64,000 bases of DNA from Torymus aiolomorphi (Eukaryota > Arthropoda > Insecta > Hymenoptera > Torymidae), in assembly GCA_036365515.1 (NCBI GenBank), contig CM070876.1, positions 96,357,300-96,421,299 on the forward strand, written 5' to 3'. Below are positions 49,901-60,141 of this stretch, in pieces. The first letter of the stretch is position 1. The number at the start of each line of letters is the position of its first letter. Made by a program: the position numbers and the translations under genes. The notes beneath the pieces are model-generated. The model had not been told where the DNA came from and searched no databases. It worked only from the letters and a program-made list of their open reading frames with translations.

Positions 49901-50658
49901 TTGGCTATTGTGTAACGGAAATATATATAATTTGGCAGTATGAGACCACGCAGTTCGATCCGTGTACCGGGGAAGGCGGACTGTTTGCAGCTTACGTTAA
50001 TACCTTTCTCCGTCTGAAGCAGCAGGCAAGCGGCTGGCCTGCCTGGTGTGCAGACGAAGAGCGTAGAAAACGGTACATCGACGAGTACGAGCGCGACGAG
50101 GGGATAAGACTAGATCGCGAAAAAATAGAAAAAATCCTGGTTTGCGCTCCGTTGCAAAATTATGCTTAAATTCACTGTGGGGAAAATTTGGACAGCGGTC
50201 AAATATGAAACGAACGGTGATTGTAAAAACACGTGAAGAGTTGCTAAAACTTCTTACAGCGCAGGATAAAGAAGTTTTCGATATTCTTATGGTTAACGAG
50301 AACCTTTTATACGCGAATTGGCGCTTTCGCGAAGATGCTGTCGATGTTTCGGGTAATGCGAACGTAGCAATAGCAGCGTATACAACCGCGCAGGCGCGCC
50401 TCGAACTGTACAGTTATATTGAAAAACTCACAGCAGCCCGTGTTCTATACATGGACACAGACTCGTGTATTTTCGTGTGCAAAAAAGACGACGCTACAGA
50501 GTATACACCCCCGCTGGGAACTTTACTCGGCAGTATGACAGACGAGTTAAAGTCCTATGGCGAGGGTACCTATATAACCAACTTTCTCTCGCGTGGTCCG
50601 AAATTTTATGGCTTTCGAGCTGTCGTCCCTTCCACCGGGGAAACTGTCGAGTGCTGCA
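46942..50658 (+). pseudogene. polB: Protein-primed type-B DNA polymerase, left copy, broken and truncated
   Basis: The N-terminal frame (ATG 46,942 to 49,074; 710 residues) has a DHLC segment with Cys169 in the N-terminal region, a cluster of Cys-x2-Cys motifs (residues about 304-415), then 3'-5' exonuclease motifs: Exo I D435-x-E437 (YDFET), Exo II N513...D518 (NARAFD), and Exo III Y640-x3-D644. Polymerase motifs are in later frames: motif A TDICSLYP (about 49,565), motif B LNSLWGKFG (about 50,165) and motif C YMDTDS (about 50,450). The SLYP and insertion-containing layout fits DNA_pol_B_2, used by Polintons for protein-primed replication. Breaks lie near 49,030, 49,712 and 50,130. The gene is cut at 50,658 by the inversion joint. 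Confidence 0.9.
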
Positions 50659-50715
50659 TACGTCTCGCAATACCTGTGACTCATCGGGCGGTATGTGTCA
50701 AGTGTCAAGTGGCAC

Positions 50716-50871
50716 TTAACTCAAGAGGTCATTAACTCAAGTGTTATGTAAACAGTAGCTGCACAGTAGCTAATGACCCATGTAAGTATGTGTTAATGAC
50801 CCCATTGTTTTGAAAACAGCTACTGTTTTGCTACTGTATTTGTAAACAATGGGTCCATTAACACATACTTG
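50716..50871. repeat. Internal hairpin similar to the element terminus
   Basis: GTGTTATGTAAACAGTAGCT and GCACAGTAGCT repeat part of the terminal foldback (43,310-43,350). Next to it is an imperfect palindrome (50,781-50,871) with GTATGTGTTAATG and CATTAACACATAC arms around CAATGGG-type cores. It marks the probable recombination or template-switch joint. Confidence 0.75.
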
Positions 50872-50951
50872 CGCTGGACGAAGCGAGTTTTCCCGCAGCC
50901 TGTGGGCCCGCACACGCAGCAGGTAAACGGGTGTTTCCATCGGACGTCCAT
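50820..50951 (-). pseudogene. Start of a P-loop ATPase gene, truncated by the hairpin
   Basis: From ATG 50,951 the frame reads MDVRWKHPFTCCVCGPTGCGKT, with a clear Walker A motif (GPTGCGKT), then enters the hairpin near 50,872 and stops at 50,820. In Polinton-like elements a P-loop ATPase (packaging type) is a core gene; a start so close to Walker A fits that family. Only 26 or so native codons remain. The upstream TATATAG box supports it as a former gene. Confidence 0.7.
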
Positions 50952-51296
50952 ATTTTTACACGAGCTCTACCCTGCGAATGAGACTGGACCACGCTTTCCC
51001 AGTCATTTTATAGCCACCCATTGACAAATAGACTGCTGGCCCCAATGAGCGGCTGAGACGGCGGCGGGCGGGCGGGCGCGCGTGGACTAGCATCTTTACC
51101 CGTGGTGGTGAGCTGAATCGTCGCGGTGGCAAGCTCATCGGCCGCGGTGGTGAGCTGAATCGACGCGGTGGCAAGCTGGTCGGGCACGGTGTGACTAGCG
51201 TGCAGCCGCTGAAATAAGCAGAATTACCGCACGCCAACTAGCTTGCGAACGCCGACGATGAGCACATTTACCCGCGGCTACTGCTGCTGCTGCTGC

Positions 51297-51303
51297 TATA
51301 TAG
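51297..51303 (-). promoter_or_regulatory. TATA box of the truncated ATPase gene
   Basis: CTATATAGCAGCAGCAGCAG on the minus strand, about 345 bp upstream of the ATPase ATG. A CAG-repeat initiator-like region resembles that upstream of gene B (57,875). Confidence 0.45.
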
Positions 51304-51578
51304 TGCAACTTTGTCACTACAATAACTTCTTAGTATATTTATAACTAAATAAAAAATATAGTAACGGCAGCTTTTATAATCTTCGAAAAACGATATAAAA
51401 CATTCACTATATTACTTTGCTGTTAAGAAAAATATAATGGTTTCTTATAACTACATGGAAAGTGGTGATGGGTAGAAATAATAGAACATTTTGATGGAAA
51501 AATAATTTTTTTTTTTTATTAAAATATAAAAAAGACGAATTTTACATAAGTACAAGTTTTTTTATAAAACTACACATA

Positions 51579-54500
51579 CTACAAATCGCTCTTATAACCA
51601 AAAGGTAGTGATACTGCATTACGAAAGTATCTACGCTTCTTAAGTACTACGGAACATGACTTTTTTTCGCTACATGTGATGACGTCGTGCGCGCGTGTGC
51701 GTCTGATCGCTTCATATTTCGAAACGATAGCTTCTCTATCGTTTCCAAAATACGAAGCAATCAAACGGCCGATGCTTTCGAAATTTATTATACGCGAATT
51801 GTTGCTATTGAGACAAATACCCTTAACTTTGCAGCACTCGACAGTTTCCCCGGTGGAAGGGACGACAGCTCGAAAGCCATAAAATTTCGGACCACGCGAG
51901 AGAAAGTTGGTTATATAGGTACCCTCGCCATAGGACTTTAACTCGTCTGTCATACTGCCGAGTAAAGTTCCCAGCGGGGGTGTATACTCTGTAGCGTCGT
52001 CTTTTTGCCCACGAAACTCCACGAGTCTGTGTCCATGTATAGAACACGGGCTGCTGTGAGTTTTTCAATATAACTGTACAGTTCGAGGCGCGCCTGCGCG
52101 GTTGTATACGCTGCTATTGCTACGTTCGCATTACCCGAAACATCGACAGCATCTTCGCGAAAGCGCCAATTCGCGTATAAAAGGTTCTCGTTAACCATAA
52201 GAATATCGAAAACTTCTTTATCCTGCGCTGTAAGAAGTTTTAGCAACTCTTCACGTGTTTTTACAATCACCGTTCGTTTCATATTTGACCGCTGTCCAAA
52301 TTTTCCCCACAGTGAATTTAAGCATAATTTTGCAACGGAGCGCAAACCAGGATTTTTTCTATTTTTTCGCGATCTAGTCTTATCCCCTCGTCGCGCTCGT
52401 ACTCGTCGATGTACCGTTTTCTACGCTCTTCGTCTGCACACCAGGCAGGCCAGCCGCTTGCCTGCTGCTTCAGACGGAGAAAGGTATTAACGTAAGCTGC
52501 AAACAGTCCGCCTTCCCCGGTACACGGATCGAACTGCGTGGTCTCATACTGCCAAATTATATATATTTCCGTTACACAATAGCCAAGCTCAACAGCCTTC
52601 TGTAATTCGTAAACAACCCATGTACCTGTAAATTCGCGCTCACCGATTTGCTCGTGATTACAATCGGCTTCCCGCAATTCCTCGCAACACGTGCGACAGA
52701 GCCCGAAAATTAGCCGATTGTGCATTTTTACCGGCAACACGGGTAGTAACAAATTACGAGGCGGTAAAACTTTGCATTTGACCATCCCTTCCACACGCGA
52801 GAGATAGTTGTTTTGCCCTCCTGTCAGTGTCGCACATTCTTCGCCGATGTAAATGCGCGGGTGCCCAATGGGGGAGCCTCCCCTCTGCAGATATATGGGT
52901 AAAGAGAGCAAATATCGGTATATTTTATCTCTTCGCCTGGCGCAACACTGCGCGAAGTAACGATATTTTCCGTACGCCCACCGAAAAAAGCATCCCGTGG
53001 ATTTAAAGTTATTTTGCTCATGACTGGGTGAGTGGCTAAATATCGCGTAATTTCCGGCTGTTGACTTTTCACGCGCGCAAAATCGCACTCCCACATCTCA
53101 CGCACGTCGTATCCTAGCCGTCTCATTACTGCAACCTTTGCCACAGTGGACTCGTACGCCTGTACGCATGTTTGACCATATTTATTTTTCCGTGTGCTCC
53201 GATTATCGGGGAAACAACGCGGCAACCATGCACGTAACAGCCTTGGAATTCAAAAGCGATTCCTTTGTCTGTTAAGCTAGGTTCTCCGGCGCCTGGTAGA
53301 GGCGGCAGGTACCCATCTACGAGTTGACCCTCCCGCAAACGAAACTCACGCGCACGACCCGCGTGTATAATTTTGCGCCCGATCTCGCGCTCACAATATA
53401 ACAGCCACTCTATGGATTTTTGCGAGTGCTTATCCGCGCGCCTATATCCGTTTGGCGGTAGAGACCAATGGTGTTATCCTTCAAAAAATTTTTTCTAAAA
53501 ACATACAAACACGTAGATGCGATTGTACATGCCGCGACGAATGGGTCTGTTTGCGCGACTTCTATAAAAATTTCGCGAAAACGTGTGGACGCGCGCCTCA
53601 ATATTTCCACATCCATTTTACAGTATTCGACAATCTCTTTTTGAAAGTCGAATATGTAGTTTGGTCGGGTGTTCTTATGCCAGTCGAGAAAAGCGGCGCG
53701 CTCGTCCACAGACATAGTACCCGGGCCATAAAACTCGGCAGGGGGCAGAGGGCCAATGTAATGCGCATTCTCGAGAGTGTTGAAGAAATGCGGAAAATAA
53801 CCTTTCTTTGAGCCCTCGGGCAGTCCAAATGTCGCAGGCAGAGCACTCAGTTTCAATTGAAAGTAATTGATACTATCAATAAACTTTGTGCGTCCGTACT
53901 TTAACAGCGTAATATTGTGACCGCTTAATATTACAGTGGGCGATCCGTGCTCGGAACTTTCGGCCAACTCCTTCAATATAAATTGAGAGTCGAAAGCCCT
54001 GGCATTGTGTGCTATGCACACAATTTCGGCAAAATCGGTTTTTTCCCGCACACAAAGCTCCAAGAGTTGTTTTACCGGTTCACGGTTGAAGACAAATTCA
54101 CGTACACCACAAGTGGCGCAAAATATTTGTATGTCGTCAACGTCGATGCAATCCGTGCATACTTGATGCGCGACACACAAATTAGGTACATGAACACGCG
54201 CGCTTTCGCCATACGGAGTGTCTTGCATCGTTTCAAAATCGTAAAAAATATAAAGATATTTATTTTTTTTACTACGCGTGTCGGCGCTGATCGGCCGCAT
54301 GAAGCACAAATCGTTAAAGCCGTGCCGCTTTTGACATGTGTTACAAAACCCGATGCCGCACTCGTGTTTCGGTTGATACACGTTTACAACCCGCGTACAA
54401 TTCTCACACAAACGCACAACGTCACACAGTTTTTTATTATTTTTTTTGAAAGACCCTGCACGCTTGTGGTTCGCGAAACACTCGTGGCCGAAAAATTGAC

Positions 54501-55539
54501 GTCCGCAATCCACGCACTCTATCATGTCAACTTGCACGTTTCTGCACGGTGGCGAAACGTAACAGCTCTCACATATTCGCGTACATTTGTGCTGATTTAC
54601 ATAACGGTACCTCTTATTACAATAAGAACAGAAAAAACGTGTCCCTGCCGCTCCGAATAAATTCGTAATTAAATTAAAATGACGCGTACGCTCTTCGAAC
54701 ATCAAATAAATAATACCACTAAGTGCGATATTTAATTCATGGAGAGTGTTGCGGCCGTCAAAGAGCGCCAATTCACCGCTCCCAAAATTATCTTTCTCGA
54801 AAACAACCAATGCTATCCCTTGCGCGAGAAAAAAATCTTGGAAGCTTGTGAGCTCTTCAAAGCCGCAACCGTCTCTTGGAATTTTTACACCCGCATCGGT
54901 CACGAGTCTTTCCGCGTGCTCTTTTTGCATTTTTCGTCGTCCGTCGCGAATCACTGCCCATTTTCCACGCGTCTCAGCGCAATCCAGCGCCTTGCGCTCC
55001 ACGTATACCAGTCCAACCGCAAGCGCACGCAGTAAACATAAGTGATCGCTGTTGTTAATAACAGTGATTGAGTGCTTTTGCACATCGCTCAACTTTAAGG
55101 CATCTCGACCAGCGCCTACAGGCATTTGTACATAGCACACCTGTAACACAAGGGCCTCCGCGATACCTAAAATTTCGTTACTCTGGCTTATGGAATTTAA
55201 ATTCCATAAATCAACGTAATTAAAGTCAGCGACTGGTCTGAACGAAAGCCCACCTGCGCCACGCGAAAAACGATCGTTACAAATTGAAATACCGACTAAT
55301 GTACGCCCCGGTACGCACTCTGTTATATAATTATGAATGTCTCTGATCGCAGCCTCTACCCACAATACAGGGTTTACATCGACACGTGGTTCTATAATAG
55401 TGAAACTTACTCTATAGGCCTGTGTAGCGAAGCGTCGCAGGTACTGCTGTCCCTCAACAACCGCAATGAAGCGCACTCCGGGTGGTCGTACGATGTCGTA
55501 GTCCTCGCCGGGTGCATCATAAACTTGCTCTTCATCCAT
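51579..55539 (-). pseudogene. polB: Protein-primed type-B DNA polymerase, right copy, broken but full length
   Basis: The N-terminal frame (ATG 55,539 to 53,410; 709 residues) is inverted relative to the left copy and differs by about a dozen residues. This copy retains the natural C-terminus, ending at 51,579 (...PFGYKSDL). Frame breaks near 53,455 and 52,355 are shared with the left copy. Private ones occur near 53,220, near 52,880 (just after motif A) and near 52,010 (just after motif C). The catalytic motif residues themselves remain readable. Non-functional as it stands. Confidence 0.9.
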
Positions 55540-55671
55540 GACACCGACACCACCACCGCCGCCTACTTGCCTCGTGGAATGTCCCTCACTCGCTAAATAA
55601 AAATAGTTTAAATTATACTTTTAACTTTTTTTTTTTTGTGCTTTAGTTAACGTTTCTGATTTTTTTTTCAA

Positions 55672-56600
55672 TTATGGTTCAGCATAACCGGCAAAACTTT
55701 CGCGCACACGCGATATAAGATCGGACAGGTCCGCGTCGTTGTATAACGCTGAAGTCTTGTCTTCAGCCTGGTCACGAAACCAGCGTTGAATTATTGCACA
55801 CGGATTATGAGCTATTTGGTGGTATAATGCGGGCAGCCCATTGAGGAAAGGAAGCGATGACCGGATTTCCCTCTGCATCATATCACGATTTCGGATAACT
55901 ATAATTAAAAATATTTGCCTTTCTAAAAAACAAAATCAGAAAACGTTTTAAATAAATATTTTGTACACTTACATTCGTTGACACGTCGATGGGAATCATA
56001 ACTGTGATTGTAGCCTGCGCAAAGTTCGACAGCTGATTTTCGCGGTCTGCACGCGCTGTATTGGCTACGGTACTGGTGTCTTCTGCCAGCACATCTGGAG
56101 GCTGACTCGCGAGAAGTCTCTCTTCTGCAGCGGTCACTAGTGGCCTGTCGTAAATCGCAAGTGCGTCGGAAATCGCGATGTCCATGAACATTAGGTCTTC
56201 CAACCGCTGATCATCGGCTCGCGCACCGCTCGTTCCTCTTCTGTATCGTTATCAGGAACGTCACCGCCTGGCCCCCAGACGGGAATCTCAGGGCCTTCGG
56301 GTCCCCAGACGACAAGCGCGGGGCTTTTGGGGCGTGGGACTTCATGCACCTCGACCACAATTTCTACCTGCTCGCCACCCTCCTCCTCCTCCTCCTCCTC
56401 CTCCTCCTCCTCCTCCTCCTCCCCCTCCTCCTCCTCCTCCTCCTCTTCCGTATCGACGGGTGCTGCAAAATTCATCATTCGCCGAGCAGGATTAAATAGG
56501 CCGCTCGTACGTGCCGAGTGCTCGGGGGTCTCATCTTCCTCGAAATACGTACTGCCGGATAGCTCCGAATCATCATCGCGTATGAGACTCTCTAATGCTG
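55672..56600 (-). pseudogene. Gene D, right copy: acidic protein with frameshift
   Basis: Inverted copy of the left gene D. One C is missing near 56,221-56,225, shifting the frame between the Glu-run part (56,191-56,478) and the part ending at 55,883. The optional donor that in the left arm reads GCGCGTAAGT is GCGCGAAAGT here, so that alternative splice is destroyed in this arm. Confidence 0.6.
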
Positions 56601-56687
56601 TAAATAAAAAAATATGTAAATAAAAATATGTAAATAAAAATTATTTTGAAAAAAAAAAAAAAAAGTTTTAGACTTACCTAAACGCTC

Positions 56688-56975
56688 TTAACGGGCGTTC
56701 GCTACGCCGCGAAACACATGCAATCCACTTAGTTGACGGACGAAGACGTCGTCTTCGATGACTCGCTGTACTTCACGCGAATGCGCGAATGAATTGTGTA
56801 GGCGCACTATCGCGCGATACCCACTCGATCTGAGTATCAGTCGTAATTGCTCCTCCAAGTTTTCACGCGACATACGTCGCAAACGACGCATCCAGTCAGG
56901 GTTCCTGCCGTGTCGTGCTCTTGCCGCGAGTCGTAACACGGCACACCGAAGCGTTCTCTTAGCGTAATTATCCAT
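56688..56975 (-). CDS. Gene C, right copy: 95-aa Arg-rich basic protein
   Basis: Inverted copy of the left gene C, differing by one residue (His for Tyr near residue 85). The same TAA and the same splice donor follow. Confidence 0.6.
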   Translation of the reverse strand: MDNYAKRTLRCAVLRLAARARHGRNPDWMRRLRRMSRENLEEQLRLILRSSGYRAIVRLHNSFAHSREVQRVIEDDVFVRQLSGLHVFRGVANAR

Positions 56976-57231
56976 CTCTCACGAAACTTCTGAATGAACT
57001 GTGCACAGCAGCGAGTCGCACAGGATTCTTATACACATACGTTATCTTGAAACGTGCCCCGTGAAACCTATGTTAAAAAAATTAGTCATCTCGTCATCTC
57101 GCCAGAGTTTGCCCCCACCAGCGCCACTTGTTCCGCATCTACACCCCATTGTTTTACAAGCGCATTTTCTTCGAACCAATACTGAGATTCAATAGTGTCC
57201 TAACGGCTGCTTGATAAAAAAAAAAATCGTT

Positions 57232-57408
57232 ATGTCTCGCGAAGTGGCACGTGTATTTTTCCAAAGTCCTCGGAGGTCCGAGCTGAACAATGGCCCTTCT
57301 ATATTCGTCGCTGAAAAAAGGATAAGGTTTCACAGCTCTCGAAACCAAAACATTCGTGACTCATCTACGGAAAAGCATGCATGCGAGATAAAAATTTACG
57401 ATGCATAG
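57232..57408 (+). CDS. Short frame present only in the right arm (MSREVAR...), uncertain
   Basis: A 58-codon frame starting MSREVARVFFQSPRR. In the left arm the same start is fused to gene B by deletion. No known domain. It may be a small gene or a chance frame. Confidence 0.3.
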   Translation: MSREVARVFFQSPRRSELNNGPSIFVAEKRIRFHSSRNQNIRDSSTEKHACEIKIYDA

Positions 57409-58051
57409 CTAGCAGACGTGAAAGAATGTTCTACAAAAAACATAGTTTATTACTTTCGACGACACGTGTCAAACTCCATTAACGCGAATGCCTCACTTTC
57501 AAAATGGAAAGAGTAGTGGAGAGGCTGTGCTGTAAATCCCTTCGAAAAATGACCTGACAAACAGCCTCTAAACGGTATATGAAAAAAATTCTCTCGGCTT
57601 AAGTAAACAGCACACGAGTGAAAATATTCATCCACTGTTATCGGATACAATCATAACCATAAATCTATATTTTTCTCGAAACGTTTTACGTCACATAGTC
57701 CCCTGCCACACGACACGCTACGTCATACACGTAACAGTGCTCTCGTTGGTCGTGCTCGCGCGCCATCGCCGCCGCCGCCCCCACCACCCACATATCGGCA
57801 TAGTGGGGGTACACAGCCAAACGAATAGCGCTAGCAGTGACGTTGCGCCAGTCTAGTAGAACACGCCGCACCAGCAGCAGCAGCAGTCAGCATCACAGTA
57901 TTTCTTTACACAAAGTGCACTCGCCCACATACGACACCACTGCTTCATTCTGTTAGAGCTCACTGCAGCATCAGCAGCTCCGAGAACACGACATCTTTAC
58001 CAGTGCATTAGTATTTCTTTAAAAAAAAAAGTTTGTGACGACTGCTTCAAA
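57409..58051. other. Right-arm segment deleted from the left arm
   Basis: Together with 57,279-57,408 this makes up the ~835 bp missing from the left arm. Minus-strand frames at 57,450-57,650 (66 codons, HIPFRGCLSGHF...FDTCRRK) and 57,686-57,871 (61 codons) are open, but I do not recognise them. The frame at 57,450 is followed by AATAAA on its strand, so a small minus-strand gene is possible. The CAGCAGCAG-CAGTCAGCATC stretch near 57,875 may be the gene B transcription start. Confidence 0.35.
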
Positions 58052-58924
58052 ATGAACCAAGACGAGATACCGCAAAACTTGCTTTTTAACACAAGTTACG
58101 CACTCAATAAGTCCCACACGAAATTTGCATACATTGGTCTGCAATATTACGGTGACCATTTTCGTACAGTGATTCAATTGGGCGGCGATACTTCACCACA
58201 TAGATACATAACAATGGATAGCGCCGAATGAGAGGAATTCACAACACATTTTCCAGCAATAATGTACCATCTATACGCCCACAAGCGGGACTTTAGAAAA
58301 ATCGGCCTAGCTCAACACGAGATTGATTTGACCACTGCTTATAGCTCGAGAGCTGTGGCAATCACTCAGAAAAGCAAAACAAAGGAACCTGTGTCATTAC
58401 GTGGTCAACGGCATCTGCACGAGGCGCAAGATTGGGACACCACTGATGGCTTACGTATGGATACAGAGTCAATCACCAGACCCATCGATACAGCTGACGA
58501 CTGCGACAACAACGACGATGGAGAACCACCGAAAAAGAAGAAAAAAGTCGTGAGTTTACCAAGTGTAGTGATGTTGCGTCGTACATTTGTAATATTAAAA
58601 AGCATGCGCGAGTGTATCGAGTTTCGGCTTCGTGAATTAGAGAATATGTCTACGTACATTAATATCATTTATGATGTAATAGTTGAAAGCTTGAAAACCC
58701 ATGTGAACAGCGGCGACGAGAAAATTCGTGAAATTGACGGGAACACATTTGTTAAACTTTTTGACGAGCAAAAAGACGAATTAAAAACTGATGTAAAAAA
58801 CCGTATGATTCATTCAGACTTTGGTAGTACGAACATTGATAGACTATTTATAGAAATACGTAGTATTTATTTACCGATCCTAGAAAAAGATGTATACGAA
58901 TACGAGACTGTTAATAATCAATAA
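58052..58924 (+). pseudogene. Gene B, right copy: NLS-bearing protein with nonsense codon
   Basis: The native start is probably ATG 58,052 (MNQDEIPQNLLFN), since the upstream 57.8-58.0 kb region is intact in this arm. Codon 60 is TGA (58,229-58,231) where the left copy has TGG. After it the frame is open to 58,924 and includes PPKKKKKVVS and a helical C-terminus (FRLRELENMSTYINIIYD). Each arm thus carries a different inactivating change, and neither copy is whole. Possible PC4-like DNA-binding region as in the left copy; nuclear location inferred from the basic motif. Confidence 0.65.
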
Positions 58925-59086
58925 ATACAAATTTTAATTTAATTGCCTTCTTCATTACTTCATATCTCTATTCCGCCACCACTCCTGCTCCTTCCCACCA
59001 CCACCAGTCACTTGCGCTTAGATATAAGCTAATAGTAGAGGGATGTGATAAAACAGAAGGCCTGCAACCTTCACCGAGCACACATC

Positions 59087-59260
59087 ATGGGTCCACCATT
59101 CAGCAAGCAGAAGTCTGACAAGGAGGAAAAACAACCTCTCATCGATAAAAAAACGAAAGATTATTCGTCGTCGTCTGATAAAGATTCCTCACGGTATAAA
59201 TCTTTTTCCACCAATACCAATTCCTTTCCCAGTAAACAAGGTTATTCACGATATAATTAA
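59087..59260 (+). CDS. Gene A, right copy: 57-aa protein with possible N-myristoylation signal
   Basis: ATG 59,087, inverted copy of the left gene A. TATAAG sits at 59,033-59,038, and the sequence between could hold the transcription start. The conservation of a complete short frame in both arms supports it being a real gene. Confidence 0.6.
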   Translation: MGPPFSKQKSDKEEKQPLIDKKTKDYSSSSDKDSSRYKSFSTNTNSFPSKQGYSRYN

Positions 59261-59381
59261 AACTTAACACAAAAAAGAAAACGGCCCTTTTCAGGGCCAC
59301 TAGCTCTATCACGTATACAAACGATTCACTATACTTTAGACGCTGGGGACCCCTGTGGAGAAGGTCGCCGCAGCACACAAA

Positions 59382-59383
<2 letters not shown>

Positions 59384-59420
<37 letters not shown>

Positions 59421-59430
59421 TCTCTCTCTC

Positions 59431-59475
<45 letters not shown>

Positions 59476-59482
59476 TATGCAC

Positions 59483-59531
<49 letters not shown>

Positions 59532-59559
59532 ATGCGTCCGCGTAAGCAACATAATTTGT

Positions 59560-59633
<74 letters not shown>

Positions 59634-59830
59634 AAAAATAAAATATTTTTATAAACATTTTTTCAGTTCTACCCTCACCCACCACCCACCGGCGCCCACC
59701 ACCTCCCCACCCCCCTCACCCACCTCCCACCACCCCCTCTCCCACCACCCACCACCTCCCCTCACCCACCACCCACCGCCTCCCCATCACCCAACACCCA
59801 CCGCCTCCCCCTCACCCGCCTTCCACCTCC
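59384..59830. repeat. CT/GT microsatellites and C-rich tract, right arm
   Basis: Mirror of 43,526-43,930. The repeat lengths differ from the left arm, as expected for microsatellites diverging after duplication. Confidence 0.85.
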
Positions 59831-59837
59831 TCTCTCT

Positions 59838-60127
59838 CTCTCGTATATGGTCGGATATAGCGAGGCATATCATATTACAAGTAGGGTGGGGGGTCGCGCC
59901 TCTGTATGGGTCATTAAGTCAAGTGCTATGTAAAAACAGTAGCTAATTAACCATGTCAATGGGTGTTTTGTTTACACAACAGTTGCGGTTGAGAACAATA
60001 GGCCCATTGACATGGGACAGCTACTGTGCAGCTACTGTTTACATAACACTTGACTTAATGACCTTTCCCGGGGCGCGAGCCCCCCTCCCCCACTTGTAAT
60101 ATGATATGTCTCGCTATACCTGACCAT
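59838..60127. repeat. Foldback terminus, right
   Basis: Mirror copy of the left foldback terminus with the same nested inverted repeats and a few substitutions. Confidence 0.85.
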
Positions 60128-60135
60128 ATACTACT

Positions 60136-60141
60136 GATAAC
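60136..60141. repeat. Target-site duplication, right (GATAAC)
   Basis: Matches 43,224-43,229. It directly follows the terminal CCATATACTACT. Confidence 0.85.

Larger units (their letters stand above)
43230..50658. repeat. Left arm of the palindrome
   Basis: 7,429 bp, inverted relative to 51,830-60,135. It lacks about 835 bp present in the right arm (57,279-58,112), which fuses the start of an upstream frame to gene B. It ends inside the polymerase gene at GAGTGCTGCA. Confidence 0.9.
50659..51829. other. Unique centre of the palindrome
   Basis: Contains, left to right: a short junk frame after the polymerase breakpoint; a hairpin similar to the element ends (50,716-50,871); the first codons of a minus-strand ATPase (50,820-50,951); its leader and TATA box (to 51,303); an AT-rich 270-bp spacer; and the unique polymerase C-terminal codons (51,579-51,829). 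It is therefore the piece just beyond the polymerase in the parental element, followed by the joint. Confidence 0.75.
43230..60135. mobile_element. Palindromic Polinton-like element, 16.9 kb
   Basis: The element starts AGTAGTATATGGTCAGG and ends with the exact reverse complement, inside a 6-bp duplication. Its left arm (43,230-50,658) and right arm (51,830-60,135) are inverted copies of the same sequence, joined by a 1.17-kb centre. Arm contents from the outside in: foldback terminus, G-rich tract, CA/GA microsatellites, gene A, gene B, gene C, spliced gene D, DNA polymerase B. The centre has the polymerase C-terminus (one copy only), an ATPase start and a hairpin. Polintons normally carry integrase, protease and capsid genes; none is visible. 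About a dozen residue differences over the 709-residue polymerase N-terminus, and several private indels, show that the arms are real and have diverged. Confidence 0.85.
51830..60135. repeat. Right arm of the palindrome
   Basis: 8,306 bp, the longer and presumably more ancestral arm. At its inner end the polymerase gene continues past the breakpoint into the unique centre. Confidence 0.9.

Noticed and set aside
50956..51237. 93-codon minus-strand frame with PPRRFSSPPR repeats upstream of the ATPase start
   Set aside because: Produced by a short GC-rich repeat in the leader, with no conserved features.
43230..60135. The palindrome as an assembly artefact
   Set aside because: The arms differ by substitutions, several indels and an 835-bp deletion, and the two junctions with the flank are distinct with a matching 6-bp duplication.
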